64,000 bases of DNA from NCBI GenBank assembly GCA_964017125.1, contig OZ024912.1:56476910-56540909 (forward strand), given 5' to 3'. The stretch is from Flabesymbios commensalis. Its lineage: Eukaryota > Annelida > Polychaeta > Terebellida > Flabelligeridae. A program made the position numbers and the translations under genes. The notes under the pieces are model-generated. The model saw only the letters and a program-made list of their open reading frames with translations, made no database searches and was not told the origin of the DNA. Positions 11,863 to 24,919 of this stretch are shown piece after piece. Position 1 is the first letter of the stretch; each line of letters starts with the position of its first letter.

Positions 11863-13357
11863 AACATTCCACCATCCCTTGGGTGCTCAAATAGTTTGTT
11901 TGGGTTATCTTTGGATTCTTAAAAATGTTTTTGAATATCTGAAAATTATGAAAAAAATGAAATCTTGATCTGCGGGATAAACTTCTTCTACAAAATTGAT
12001 GTCATCCCACGGAGTCCTTTTAAATAGTTTTAGACAATTGTTAGGCTCCCATGTGTCGCGTTATTGTGCAGTAGGAATTGCAATCCAATCAGTCTTGCTT
12101 GAAAGAAATTCATCCTAACTCTGCGCCACATAAGCAGTGCTGTTTTGTGCAGGTCTATCCCCAGCCACACCCCAGGCATTGTGTGTCCCAGTTGGCCACA
12201 ACTTTATAGGGGTACTGTTTTTTCGGAGTACTTCAGGTCAAGTGGGTGAGAGGGATCGATACCCACGTTGGTCAAACATCAGTAACCCCGTCACTTCTCA
12301 ACGGGATACTTCTCTCCTCGGATACTTACACTACCAGGATGAAGCGATATCTCTGCCTTGGGCCAACGGCGAAGCTGAACAAAAAGAGATAAACAACCTA
12401 TCGTCAAGAAACTCTCGACCATAGAGGCGCTGAGCAGCAGCACCTAACACATAAATATTTGCATCTGACAATAGAAGTGTCTACAATCTAACAGTGAATT
12501 GTTGGCTATGGGCTGACAGTTAGTTGAACAGTGGCTCCACAATATGAGTATCGGTATTTCTGATAAAGTATGGTACTGGCAGTAAAATAATGTATGGCGT
12601 CCTCGTTATTTTCCATGTGCCTAGATTATAAAAATGCAAATAAGATTTGCGAAAGGAGTGATATGGTGGTGACAGAGCATTAGAGATAATGGTAAAGGGT
12701 CTGGTATCAAATCTTGAAACTTATCATCCGACTGTACATTTTACCCCGTGGTCCTGGACCTGTTCGTTCATGTGCCTTTTCAACTCCCCGGGGAGCACAC
12801 AGCCAGCAGCCCTTTCGGCGCTTGGAAGTTTTAGCATACATCTCTGTCCTACCAGGTACTGATTTACATGGCGAAGTGAAGCACGTGAGAATGCCTTGCC
12901 CAAGAACACAACATCGAAACCATGTCCCAACGTTGAGAGGGGAGAAACATATTTGCCAAGATCGTTTTGACATTCTGACGCATTGATGTCGCCTGTTAGT
13001 GAGACAATTATTATAATTATTTTGAATTTCTCATGTTTATTATATAGTCCGACACCACATAGCTCAATCAGAATGTTTAAAGCTCAGTTGGATGTACAAT
13101 GATGTCCATGTAAATAATTAATAATTATTCACTATTATTATTATTGTGACTTATATGTGAATTATTTTTAAAGACACTCGAGGATCAACGGACCAGTGGC
13201 CCATCCCACAAAAAATGATATTAATATTGATCGTATTCCCATGAAAAACATTAAGATTAATCCTTACAATTTTGTAAGAAACATAAAAGAAATTTAAGAC
13301 ACGATCGGTCATAATATTTTTTAGTGGAGAGTCCGAGATCCAGATTTCACGGATTAA
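11863..13357. other. Unannotated intergenic stretch
   Basis: Two moderately GC-rich patches (12130-12430 and 12714-12990) are open for 68-95 codons on one or both strands. No recognised domain. I cannot tell old gene fragments from chance. Confidence 0.5.
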
Positions 13358-13560
13358 CCCTTCAACCGCCAAATTTTTCAACTGGAATTTTCATCCACAT
13401 GAAGTTGTGTCTCGCTGGCGCGATCCACAACTTCATGTGGGTGAAAATTATTCAGATTTTACAAAATTGAGCTCATTGATTTTGAAATCGTGTTGATTGA
13501 TGACACGTTTTATCTTTAACAGGTTCAAAAACTGGTATTTCATATGCTAACACAAAATGA
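13358..13560 (+). repeat. Family E MITE (TTAA type)
   Basis: It begins TTAACCCTTCAACCGCC. The central hairpin is ATGAAGTTGTG...CACAACTTCAT around a GCGCGATC core. The stretch GATGACACGTTTTATC follows. The right end is worn. Confidence 0.8.
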
Positions 13561-13748
13561 AGTGTGTACCCTAGCTGTAACTGACAACCGAAACTATAAC
13601 ACATAACCTGATGCTATTTATGGTGCTCCCAGCTCTAATGTATCCATCCCATAGTTCATAAAATGAATCCCTTTAATAATTTTATGAAACCCTTTGATAA
13701 CCAGTGAAGCTAGACGGTGATCGTGAGCTTGGCTTCTGACGTCCAGCA

Positions 13749-13961
13749 TTAACCCTTTCAGCGCGGGGATCGACCTTAGACGTCAGAATCTTACGTCTAC
13801 AGTCGATCCCGCTTCTGAAAGAATAAAACAAAAAATTAATGGCCAACATAGGTATTCAAATGAAGCGAAAAGAGCTAACTAAGACATTTATGCTGATTTC
13901 AAATTGGAAAAACCTTTGGACTCAGTTTATATACAAATATTTGAGCGTCGTAAGGATTACC
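13749..13961 (+). repeat. Family D MITE (TTAA type)
   Basis: The left end is TTAACCCTTTCAGCGCGGGG, with a shortened AGACGTCAGAATC hairpin and the typical AACATAGGTATTCAAATGAA. The right end is worn (GTCGTAAGGATTA). Confidence 0.88.
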
Positions 13962-14514
13962 ATTTTGCAGTGCGGTATGTGCATTCGGGTAGCTTTGGAT
14001 CGGCGTTTGGTATTTAGTTTGGCTAGTATATCAAAACTGTGTTGTACAACATTCAGGCATTATCACAAATAAAAATAATCACTACTTTTAATTTGAGAAA
14101 AATGACCCTAGTGGGTTATATCGGACCGGTCGAGCAATCGGATTAAACGTTAGGTAAATAGAATTGTGCAGAGTAGATCCGTAGTTTTCATAATACATTT
14201 AAAGTACTTTAAAGCCCCCTCAACCAATGCTAGAAAGAGTAATATTTGATTCAATTTACCCCCTCCCTCGAAAAAAAGTTTTTTCAGCCAATCACAAATT
14301 TCAGAATGCCTCAAAGTTTTTTTTCAGAGTAAGTCAGACCCGACATTTAAACCATAATATTGTTATGCATGACATTTGATGTCCATGTTTAAATCATTGT
14401 CTTACCTTTTTTAATAAACATGCTTTAAAATGTGACGCATTAACATCAGGATCAAAATCCTTGTTTTTCTCGTTATTGATAGAGTAATTGAGCACTGTCT
14501 TAAAAGTGTTTCGA

Positions 14515-14665
14515 GGAAACTCTTAGAGCAATATGTTCTTGAAGGTTCTTCATCATATAGTAATATAGAGAAAGGTTATACATACATAGCAGATCTGCAT
14601 ATAGAACCTTTCTCTATATTACTAGATGACAAATAGCTTTCAAGAAGATTTCGTTCTAAGAGTGA
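14515..14665. repeat. Family H hairpin MITE
   Basis: Inverted arms contain AGTAATATAGAGAAAGGTT and its complement, with outer arms CTCTTAGAGCAA / TTCTAAGAG. A related copy lies at 25558-25697. Confidence 0.8.
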
Positions 14666-14991
14666 TAGTATATTAGGCCAATGTTTCGAGGTGGAATTAT
14701 AGTTCCCGCCTGGATCTCGTCATCGGCACAATCGCTGTTGTTACACGTGAGCGTAAGTGCCTGCATCTATGAAATACTCGTAAAGTTTATCAGTTTATCA
14801 TGTTGATGTGCGATAGAATTAACCACCTTCCACTCAACACGATACATCGACTGGTGCTAACCCTTATAACCCTGAAATATATTTGTATAAACCATGGAGA
14901 CCAATGGGGTTTTTAATTTGCACTTTAACCAACACTGAGTCCACATCTCCTGTTTGCTGGACTCGTTCTTCAACGGTTTAATCTGCTAATT

Positions 14992-15240
14992 AACCCTTTA
15001 AGCCCTCACGATGCATTAAAGCATCATTTCAAATCCCTGTGAAGAGATTTAATTTTCCCATAACTAAGGGTTTTCGAATGAAAATTTCCATGAAACTGGT
15101 TTACCAATACATGGCAATTTTCTTAATTTTTCCACCCACTTGAAGTCATCTTCATTCACTACAAGTCGAGAATTGCGACAGCAATTCGCGGCTTGTAGTG
15201 AATGAAGATGAAAATGGTAAACTCAGGCTTGAAAGGGTTA
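14992..15240 (+). repeat. Family F MITE (TTAA type), copy 1 of an adjacent pair
   Basis: TTAACCCTTTAAGCCCTCACG at the left and GCTTGAAAGGGTTAA at the right, with TTAA at both edges. The central hairpin is ACTACAAGTCGAGAATTGCG / CGCGGCTTGTAGT. Confidence 0.9.
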
Positions 15241-15265
15241 AACACGACCACAGTCGTGATTAGCT

Positions 15266-15525
15266 CTTTAACCCTTCAAGCCCTCACGATGCATTAAAGC
15301 ATTATTTTACATCCCTGAAAACAGACTTAATTTTCCTACAACCAACGGTTTTAGATCGAAAATTTCCATGAAACTGGTTCACCAATATATGGTAATTTTC
15401 TTTAATTTTTCACCCACATCAAATCACCTTCATCCACTACAAGTCCAGAATTGCGCCAGCAATTCGCGGCTTGTAGTGGATGAAGATGACAATGTAAATT
15501 CAGGTTTGAAAGGGTGAAGGTTTAA
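15266..15525 (+). repeat. Family F MITE (TTAA type), copy 2 of an adjacent pair
   Basis: Same family and orientation as the copy ending 26 bp upstream, sharing ATGCATTAAAGCAT and the ACTACAAGTC hairpin. The right end GAAAGGGTGAAGG is mutated. Confidence 0.88.
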
Positions 15526-15580
15526 TCTATCAGGGGTCAATGTGCTGACAAACCGGCGGACACGCTATTCTCCCCCGGCT

Positions 15581-15896
15581 GGGCGGGGGCCCTAGGGTAG
15601 TGGTAGGCACCGCTGCCTTTCACGCCAGAGTCCGAGGTTCGGTTCCCGGTCTCGGCGGTTTGAAAGAAACAAAATTGTTTCTTCCCCATCCACGTGTGAA
15701 AGTTAGTATTGTGGGGAGCCTCCGTGACCGAGAGGTAGCGTGCTCGGCCTCAGACCGCCAGGGCTCGAATTTCGAATCCTGTGTCTGGAGGACAGTGTCA
15801 TCTCAATCATCTCACCATCCTCAGGAGGTTCTCCTGGCCCAGTTTAGCCTATATGTGCACAAAGGTGGCCTAAAGCCCGATTCATTTCATTTTTAT
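15581..15896 (+). mobile_element. SINE, full length, tRNA-Glu-like head, 13-bp target duplication
   Basis: It is flanked by exact TTCTCCCCCGGCT repeats (15568-15580 and 15897-15909). The first head differs from other copies: TAGGGTAGTGGTAGGCACC, an anticodon-loop-like CTTTCAC and GGTTCGGTTCCCGG resemble tRNA-Glu. The second head and tail are the common ones. Confidence 0.92.
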
Positions 15897-15909
15897 TTCT
15901 CCCCCGGCT

Positions 15910-16594
15910 TGACCTAGATCTGTGACAGGAGATTGGGTTTTTGGCCAATCAGAGATCATCCAGGTCAAATCCATAGATCTAGATTTTCTCTAGATCTATG
16001 GTCAAATCTACACAGTTCTGTTTTTCATCTCCAACATGTCAAGGGGCATCTAACCGCTGGAATTCCTGGACGAGTTCTTTTAGATAGACCTATCTTTCAA
16101 TGGGGGATGAATGATGGTGAGCATGATGAAACCACAAGTTGACCTTGGCATTAAAGGGTCTCATCTGTCACTTTGTAAAGTGGCAAATACGACCTTTCAA
16201 TGACAAGGTCTTTTAGTATAGTGCACAAGATACAGTTACGTGTAGGGGAAAATAAAGTGGTGGTCAGGACCGTTCTATCGTCATAGGCCTACTCTACCAA
16301 TATATTTTCTATTTTATTTAGCGGTATATAAGTATTTTGTTTAGCTTTGTTGACACACTAATTTAACGATACCTTTATCTGTTAATCTTATATAGGCATA
16401 TATAGACACTATAAGCTATTATCAGAAATGCATAATACAATATGTATCCTGCTATTACATGTACACAGGTTTAAGCATAATGTCTTAGGCCTATTTTGTA
16501 TTTTATTATTCTACTAAATGGTTAGTCTACTATATAACTCGCAATATGTCATAAATCACATCACAATTAGTAATAACATATTCATGCCAGGCTT
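15910..16594. other. Unannotated stretch
   Basis: A small palindrome CCATAGATCTAGA...TCTAGATCTATGG lies near 15970-16000. Nothing else is recognised. Confidence 0.55.
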
Positions 16595-16775
16595 GAGGCC
16601 AAAGTACTCAGTACTTAGGTACTTTCGGTACTCGCGTACCGATTTTGCAGTACTCGTCGGTACTCAGTACTCGTACATGTATATTTTAAAAGTACTTGCA
16701 CTTGTACTGATACTCGAGTACTTTTAAAAATGAAAGTACTTTAACGAGCACTTACGAGTACATGCACTTTACGAG
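16595..16775. repeat. GTAC-rich repeat (transposon end or non-autonomous element)
   Basis: About 20 GTAC/AGTACT motifs occur in 180 bp, in both orientations, e.g. GGTACTCGCGTACCG and ACTCGAGTACTTTTAAAA. Such ends occur in some non-autonomous DNA transposons. No clear target duplication. Confidence 0.6.
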
Positions 16776-17208
16776 TAATAATCATCTTAAATTGATTCAA
16801 AATGACTTACAGTCAAATCCGTAAAGTGGACTACAACTCGTGTCTAGGTATCTTATCATTATAGACGGATTATGGAACATTCAGTTAATGTAAATTAATT
16901 CGTTAACCATCCGTTTAGCTATTATATTGAAAAAGGATTTAATTAAGACTTTGAAAAAGTACATGATAGTGTACATGTATATACTAGTATTTGCACGTAG
17001 TTCAGAAGATAATTAAATGACTATTCTTAAAAAATGACAAGAGAAGTGTCTCTGAAGACCAAAAGATATGTTTATATAACATTTACAAGTGAATATATGA
17101 TACGGTAGGCCTAGTAATCATTGAAGGGGAAGGCGTGATTTCAACAATGATGTCGCGCTATTTTGAAATCACACTTAGGCCTACAACACCCCTTTCTTCG
17201 CAGCTGAT

Positions 17209-17307
17209 CCCCAACAATGAACCAATTGTGGTATAATGTTGGGCCAGCGTTGCAGACGGTGTGTCAACATTACTCTACAATTGGTTCAATGTCTTGTGTT
17301 TGTTGGA
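17209..17307. repeat. Family A hairpin MITE
   Basis: Diverged arms (AACCAATTGTGG...CTACAATTGGTT) flank GCGTTGCAGACG, ending GTCTTGTGTTTGTTGG. Confidence 0.8.
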
Positions 17308-17309
17308 AC

Positions 17310-18048
17310 ACTCAATTGGTATTTTCATAATATTTGCACCATATTGGCCCGATTACATAGACACTGAGCCGTCATCGCGCCAACACCGGATAAAAAATGT
17401 CAGTCAGTGAAGAAGTAGATTACTACTGTTCTCTTATAAAGACATGCAGTTGAGACTCGATGTGGAGTAAGATATATAGGAAGACTGCCATAGCTCATAC
17501 ACCGCTGTACCACTATTGTGTAATTACAAAAACAAACACTACCGCGACAACGCGATGTCTTGTTCTTGTTTAAAGTAGCCTTACGATGTCGGGCCAATGT
17601 CCAAGACATTGTGCCAAGAATTGCCTAGCAGTGTACCCAGTATATGAATAGGATTATCACCTGATATAATGCTAGCATGAATTTCATGCTAGCAATAACT
17701 AATTTAATAAAAAATGACGGCCAGTCAGATAGCTCCACTATACACTATTTCCGCGACCCATACCATACCATTACTTTGGTATTGGACCCCAGAGATACAA
17801 ATTCAATAATCAGCCTCCGCCAGACATTGACTAAAGTGACCTCAATTTACTTTACATCGATGATGCACATTATTGTACAATAAACCATGCATAAAATGTT
17901 TTTTTTTTATTCTGGACATGGTCTCACCACATGCAAATTCCACATACTTAGATTATTATCGTCCTCATGTCTTTGCTACCAGCATGACTAAAGTTAGCAA
18001 ATGAATACAAACCAGCAGCATTCGGCATAGGTAATTGAAGATCTAGAC
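17310..18048. other. Unannotated stretch
   Basis: Open frames of up to 69 codons have no recognisable content. A short family A remnant may lie at 17585-17635. Confidence 0.55.
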
Positions 18049-18168
18049 CCCAGTAAACATGGTAAACACAAAACATGTGTATAACATTTATACAATGTTG
18101 GACCAACGTCGAAGACGTTGAGCCGACGTTGTATAAATGTTATACAAATGTTTTTTTGTTTGCTGGGG
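18049..18168. repeat. Family A' hairpin MITE
   Basis: The ends are family A-like (CCCCAGTAAACA / TTTGCTGGGG), but the arms carry GTATAACATTTATACAA and its complement around AACGTCGAAGACGTT. Confidence 0.88.
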
Positions 18169-18631
18169 TATTTCACTTTAAGACAACAAAAAACCCATGC
18201 GATATTGCTCGAAAAAACATATGGCTTTGATGTATCTAACCTTTCACAATCAACATATAATAAACGCCTTTCAAACCCATCAAATAAACGATGCCATTTG
18301 CATGACCTGCAAGTAATTTGGCTGTTGTACATATCTAAATGTGGTTATCTCTCAATTATAGGAATATTCCCTATGCTAAGTACAGTCCAAATTCAAAGTG
18401 TTTACCGATGTCAATCTGTATTTATGTATGATTTATTTATACATTTGTGATGCTTTGATTTTCCCGGTATTCTGCGTAACAGGTCAATAGTAAATATGAC
18501 CGTACACATTTTCGGAACGTACACGAAGAAGTTATCTGGCTGAAGTGAGACGTTATCATCCAGATCTAGGGCAACATTGCTCAGTTGTATGCGTCATTGT
18601 TCTACATGTATGTAACAGGCTTGTTTGAATT

Positions 18632-18735
18632 AACCCTTTGATTCCTGAGTTTGTATTCAATATTTAATCTGCTTCGCATCAAGACATCAATTGCGAAAGC
18701 GCTCCATGTCTTCATGCGAAAAAGATTAATGTATT
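18632..18735. repeat. TTAA-type hairpin, related to family E
   Basis: TTAACCCTTTGATTCCTGAG begins the element. A hairpin ATGAAGACATGGAG / CATCAAGACATCAA-like with an AATTGCGAAAGCG core follows. The right end is not found. Confidence 0.6.
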
Positions 18736-18865
18736 TCAGGTAAATAAAACAAAACAATGTGTCCTAGTTTCAAATTTAAATTAGGTCATTTTTTTGAGGC
18801 AACAGGGAAGTAATAACGTTTCGTTTTCTATCGATATTATGGTGAGCACAACACTGCTCAACTAT

Positions 18866-18974
18866 CCAAGCAAATGCAAAACATTTGTATAACATTTATA
18901 CAACGTCGGCCCAACGTCTTCGACGTTGGTCCAGCATTGTATAAATTTTATACAAATGTTTTGTGTTGGCTGGG
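18866..18974. repeat. Family A' hairpin MITE
   Basis: AAAACATTTGTATAACATTT and its complement flank ACGTCTTCGACGT. It is closely related to 18049-18168 and 42838-42940. Confidence 0.88.
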
Positions 18975-19556
18975 ATATAATGATTACGTAAAGTTTCACG
19001 CATGCTATGCAAAACTTCATGTCGAGTCACATGATTCAGCAGTGATAAATGTTTGAATTAAACACAGTCAAAGCTGCAGATTAACATAATATGTACGGAG
19101 ATTCTACATGTGAGAAAGTTACTCACTTATCAGCTTATACTGTACCGACATAATAATCAGCTGGTACTTAAAATACGATACATGCTGCGGATACTGCCAC
19201 CCGTGTTGCCACTGGCAACGACAATGTCCAGACGACATGACTTAATGGATTTTTTTGCCTTATCCAAACCCAATCCCCGTCTTATGTTGTCTTGTTTACA
19301 ATCTGCCCAAATTGCGGAGCCGTGTCGGACTTATAATACTTATCTACAATATTTGCACAGGGTGTACTACTTTGTGCAACAGTTCGGTAGTAAATGTAAC
19401 CGTACAATGCAGATCGAGGCTCGCTATAAGCTCCAGGCTCTTAGGCAAGGGTAAGCATACGGTGGCATACTTACATCTATAATTATTTTGTTTGTTTCTT
19501 TATTAAATTAACATTAAAATATGGTAGTTTGAAAAATACTGAAAAAAGTTTGATCG
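18975..19556. other. Unannotated stretch
   Basis: A 114-codon plus-strand frame at 19110-19454 has no domain and no supporting context. Confidence 0.5.
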
Positions 19557-19676
<120 letters not shown>

Positions 19677-19805
19677 CATATGAAATTGAGACACGGATGA
19701 GCATACCTACAAGCAAAGAAGAAGAAAAAAAAAGGTTTTGTCTGATTATGCAAAGGATCAAATATAGAATTTGGTGTCAGTTTAAAGAAGCCCCTCGGGA
19801 TGACA

Positions 19806-20340
19806 TCAATTTTGGTTTTACTTCCGCACTGAAGTAGTGTATCCCACGGATCATGTTTTTATTTTTTTCAGAATTTTTATATTTTCACAAATATTTTCAA
19901 TCAACATTTCTATGAAACCAGAAGAAACCCGAACAAACTATTTGTATACCTGAAGGACGATTGAATGTTTTCACAGCATTGGGCCACATGCTGATGGCAT
20001 CGGCCCAGCGTTGGATAGACAATCAGTGCTGCAGGTGTGTCCTCCCGTGTCCTGACTATGAGACACCAATTATCCCCCAATTAGCGGCGACTGCTCTGAT
20101 CTTACCGTCTGATACGTGGGAAATTGTGATGGAAAGTGCTTAATATTGCTGACTTGTTTTGTTTACATGGCATTATACGACCTGGAAATACAACTATTTC
20201 GCTCTTTTTCGGTGCTTTAAAATTGTTTTTTGACTTTTTCCTATTTTTAGCTAAGATCAGTAGGCTATATAGCTTCATATAAATTAAATTTTCAAAATTG
20301 ACAACATTAAAAATATCTCATCATAAGGGGTCCCTTTAAC
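19806..20340 (+). repeat. Dispersed ~450-530-bp repeat, copy 2
   Basis: Same orientation and order of landmarks as 2477-2905, with small indels. Its middle holds CACAGCATTGGGCCACA and TCGGCCCAGCGTTGG. Confidence 0.7.
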
Positions 20341-20451
20341 AAATTTTCGTTCAACATATTTTAAATATCAAATTATATATGTTTAATATTGTAAAAAAAA
20401 AAAAAAAGACAAACCACACGTGGTACTGAATGAATAATTATTCAGCTTGCC

Positions 20452-21018
<567 letters not shown>

Positions 21019-22429
21019 TAACAATTACAACAGTCAATTTTAAAACTTTAAGATACATAATATTATAATGTATTTCTCAGGTAAAGTATTTCTAATAACA
21101 TATGCTCAGTGTTAGATGAACGCAAACAAGAAGCAGTGAATTATGTTATGAAGTAGCAGGCGCCGTCTGAATGTTGATGTCGAGAAAGGTCACACCGCTC
21201 TGAATGTACCACTACTCCTGATTGGATACGCTCAGTAAATCACTAGGTGGCGCTGTGTGTTTATAAACAACCCACAAAATAGCCAGGATGTATGTGACAA
21301 GGCGATCTTCAAGGCGCATCTTATCCCAACTAAACGCGACGCTAACTCAGCACAAGCCGGATGATGGTCCAGCGTTTAAGACGTAGGCCAATATCCAAGC
21401 CGACGTTGGACAAATACAGAGCGTTTCCTTCTGGCAGCCTTCATTGCCAGCTCAGTTACTGTCATCATTAAGTTGTAAATCCCAAGGGTTTCACAGTCTA
21501 CATACTCAATACAGTGGGTCCTGCTTCTACATATCTAAGCGTTTCAGTTTTTATAACAACAGCAACTACATATATAATTATAATATATAATACATGTGTA
21601 TATAATACACATAAATTATAATACATGTCGAGGCCAACTAATAGCTGAATAGCATGCACAATCAACCTCCTTGCACATAAAGGAGCAGAAGAGGATATTG
21701 GTTAGTTTAAAATTGATTGTGTATTTTGTTAAGGGGTGGTTTTTTAATGTTCATGACCCTTTTCATGCAGCACAAGGTGACTCTGGTGAATGGCAATTTT
21801 TTTTAAATAGGTTTACCAGGCAAATGCAGCCATCTTTTTGTGGGCATATATCTTGTTTCGCGATGTTTCTCACTGCCCATATTTTATTTGTTGTTGGCTC
21901 AATTTCTCAGTGTACAGATTTGTTTTGGTGACTCATTATTCTATTAAAATTGTATTATTACTATATCACTAAATTAACATAAAGTAAAATATGCATAAAT
22001 TATTTTACGTTAGTACATTGACGCGGGAGACCACTTCAAATCAAGATTTACCATACGTAGGCTACTATATTACGTACACAATAATAAAATATGGGTCTGG
22101 TTTCTTTACTGCCTCTGTTTAAAGATACTGTGTTAATTGTTAGAACACGTATACGTTTATGGCTATCTTTCTGGAGATTTAGATAGCCGATTAAAATAAT
22201 AACTGAATGGGGAGGGTATTCGCCGATTTATTCACGTGATGTGCTACAGTCGTTTCATCAGATAGTAGCGTGAGCATATATATTTGAATCGCGGGTGGCA
22301 TTTCCATAATTATGTTTGTTTGTATCCATTTATAAGTGGAAGTAGTCTACAAAGCATGTAAATAAGCTTACGTTCAATATAAATAAATGGTGAAAGTTAT
22401 AATGAGCTGTTTTAGCACTTCAAGGGTTT
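21019..22429. other. Unannotated stretch
   Basis: A worn family A-like segment may lie at 21330-21415 (GTCCAGCGTTTAAGACG). Otherwise AT-rich single-copy-looking DNA. Confidence 0.5.
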
Positions 22430-22680
22430 AACCCTTACAGCGCGGGGATCGAGACGAGATCGAGTCTACAGACGTCAGATTTTCAAGTCTAAAGTCGATC
22501 CCTACACTGTAAAAGTAAAAGTATTTATAATGACCCATAGACCGTAGACCCATAACATAGGTATTCAAATCATGCAAATGAAGCAGAAAGAGCTAACTAA
22601 GACATTTATGATAATTTCAAATTGAAAATACCCTTAGGTCTCGAAGGTTTATACGAAAGTATCACAGCGCTTTAAGGGTT
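22430..22680 (+). repeat. Family D MITE (TTAA type)
   Basis: TTAACCCTTACAGCGCGGGG at the left and GCGCTTTAAGGGTTA at the right. It carries AGACGTCAG hairpin parts and GAGCTAACTAAGACATTTAT, with a small internal duplication (GACCCATAGACC). Confidence 0.9.
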
Positions 22681-22784
22681 ATGATGGATACAGTGTGCTG
22701 ATACTCGCCGTCTTCACACCCATTTACTCTGTGGACCCCCCGCAGACACCAGGCTCTATATATATATCTGGGTTAATCGACAGG

Positions 22785-22891
22785 CAGCGAACTCGAAACG
22801 TTGAACCAGTGTTGTTTTAAAGTTGGCCCACCGTCTTCGACGCTGGCCCAACATAAAAACAACACTGGTTCAACGTCTCGTGTTTTCAGGG
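22785..22891. repeat. Family A hairpin MITE
   Basis: Arms AACGTTGAACCAGTGTTG...CAACACTGGTTCAACG surround CCGTCTTCGACGCTGG. The outer ends are slightly worn. Confidence 0.9.
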
Positions 22892-23150
22892 TTATAGTAG
22901 TAGTAGCTTCCAACCCTGTAGATTCCGCATGACTGTGTGATCTTGAACGTGGCATGTTTGTTTATGTGAATAGATTCTTTTTACACTTTCTTTCAATGGC
23001 CAAGGTGTAAAATATCGTAAGTATAAAGCGGTCAAAGCGTGGGGTCCAGGGAAATCATTAACTTGTTGTGTTTCAGAAATGATGGACATTATTTTCACTT
23101 CTGGGGAAAAGTAAAAGTTCATGGTTGCATTGTTAATTTCTTTCTTTTTG

Positions 23151-23480
23151 AGTACAGTACAGTACAGTACAGTACAGTACAGTACAGTACAGTACAGTAC
23201 AGTACAGTACAGTACAGTACAGTACAGTACAGTACAGTACAGTACAGTACAGTACAGTACAGTACAGTACAGTACAGTACAGTACAGTACAGTATAGTGC
23301 AGTGCAGTGCAGTGCAGTGCAGTGCAGTGCAGTGCAGTGCAGTGCAGTGCAGTGCAGTGCAGTGCAGTGCAGTGCAGTGCAGTGCAGTGCAGTGCAGTGC
23401 AGTGCAGTGCAGTGCAGTGCAGTACAGTACAGTACAGTACAGTACAGTACAGTACAGTACAGTACAGTACAGTACAGTAC
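23151..23480. repeat. Pentanucleotide array (AGTAC)28-AGTAT-(AGTGC)25-(AGTAC)12
   Basis: 66 consecutive 5-bp units in three blocks. The AGTAC unit with the following A gives the inverted-symmetric GTAC. The array is open in all frames because no unit contains a stop, so the 162- and 227-codon frames are artefacts. Confidence 0.99.
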
Positions 23481-23825
23481 CCCGGTACTTTAAAAGTATT
23501 TGCAGTATATATGCAAATTGTTTGTAGAATTTTTAGTTTATTTGTTTTAATAAGATTGTCCGATTTATCATACAAACAAATTTTAGTAAATGCTTTTATA
23601 TTATATTTATAAGTTAATAAATTATGGGAATTGTGTAGATCTCATCCATATGTAATATCAACTTAATTATTACTAGAAACATTAATTCTAATAGCTATTT
23701 TTTCTTTATTTTATTATTATATATTTTCTTACCAATTATGTAAAACGTATAGATTTGCATAATTTGAGGTTTTATATATTATATACATGTATATAATGTA
23801 ATACGCTAAATATCGATGTATGGTT

Positions 23826-23987
23826 TATTATTATTATTTATTTATTGATCTGTGAGGGCCCCACGGCAGATGAGCTATGCTCAGTGGGTTGGTGCATATA
23901 TGTTTTTAATCTTGATTTTACACATTTGTGCTTGGATATACCTGTACCCTCGATAAATAAAGACTTTATTATTATTATTATTATTAT
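23826..23987 (+). mobile_element. LINE 3' end with (ATT)n tail
   Basis: It ends ...CTCGATAAATAAAGACTTTATT followed by (ATT)n, a typical short-tailed LINE 3' terminus with AATAAA. 5' truncated and non-coding. Family not identified. Confidence 0.6.
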
Positions 23988-24135
23988 AGTACAGTACAGT
24001 ACAGTACAGTACAGTACAGCACTACTTCAAGCACAGTAATACAATAGAGTACAAGGTAGTACAGTTCATTTTAGCAATGTACAGTGCGGTACATGCAATA
24101 CGGTACGACTCAGTAGAGCGCAGTGTGGTGTGATA
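23988..24135. repeat. Second (AGTAC)n array with decayed units
   Basis: Six clean AGTAC units (23988-24017) grade into worn 5-mers (AGTAA, AGTGC, GGTAC). It is directly downstream of the LINE tail and only 0.5 kb from the large array. Confidence 0.85.
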
Positions 24136-24910
24136 TAATGCAATACAATTCAACTGGAGTGACTATATTAGTGAGTCCATTGTGAAAGGTTCTGGACATC
24201 AGCGATTTGCACACGGTAGGCCCATACATAGATTGAAACAAAATACTCCTTTTTGACTTAAAGATAATATTTTACCTAACTTTTATACATTTATTATAAA
24301 AAAAATATTGTATTAGCTAAATAATTATGTGCTTTTGATTGAATTTTAATATATGTATACTCAGTGTGCACCTGGTGAAATCATGCGTCACCTATAAATA
24401 TGGAGATGCTCGGTTTCACTGCATGGCGTATTGGTTTTCGAGTAGGCCAAACATTCATTCCTTTCCTAGGGTTATTAGTCCAGTTTAGTACACCTAAAGT
24501 ACTGATAACGGTAGCTTGAGTTACCGTCATAGCAATAATTTATGGCCGATATACAAAACGAGAAAAAAAGTCATTTTTATCATATAAAAATATAAAAATC
24601 ATAAAATATGTTTATGACATTTAAACATCACCAAGTAAAGGTTATTTTAGTACAGAGCTAGCATATTTTGTATAAAGCATTGATTATTTTAAACATTTAA
24701 AAATGGTGTGAAATATCGATGCGAGCAACGATAACACCAATAGTGAGAAACGGTAACAGAAAAATGAGCAAGATGACCGTAACTATTCTATGAAACGCAG
24801 TGACGTCACCGGAAACCCTTTTGAATGGCTACTCAGTGAAAACATTGTCATATGAGACCCCTCCCTTATACTTCGTTGTTACATGTATTAACTAGTTCGG
24901 TGAAAAACAT
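24136..24910. other. Unannotated stretch
   Basis: AT-rich. One TGACGTCA CRE-type palindrome lies near 24802. Nothing else is recognised. Confidence 0.5.
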
Positions 24911-24919
24911 TGGAAGTCA

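Noticed and set aside
12707-12986. Overlapping 68-90 codon frames on both strands as a small gene
   Set aside because: Moderately GC-rich but no recognised domain, and overlapping opposite frames suggest chance or an old fragment.
22892-23612. 162- and 227-codon frames of Tyr/Cys/Thr/Val/Gln repeats
   Set aside because: Pentanucleotide array read in frame; every frame is open because no stop can form.
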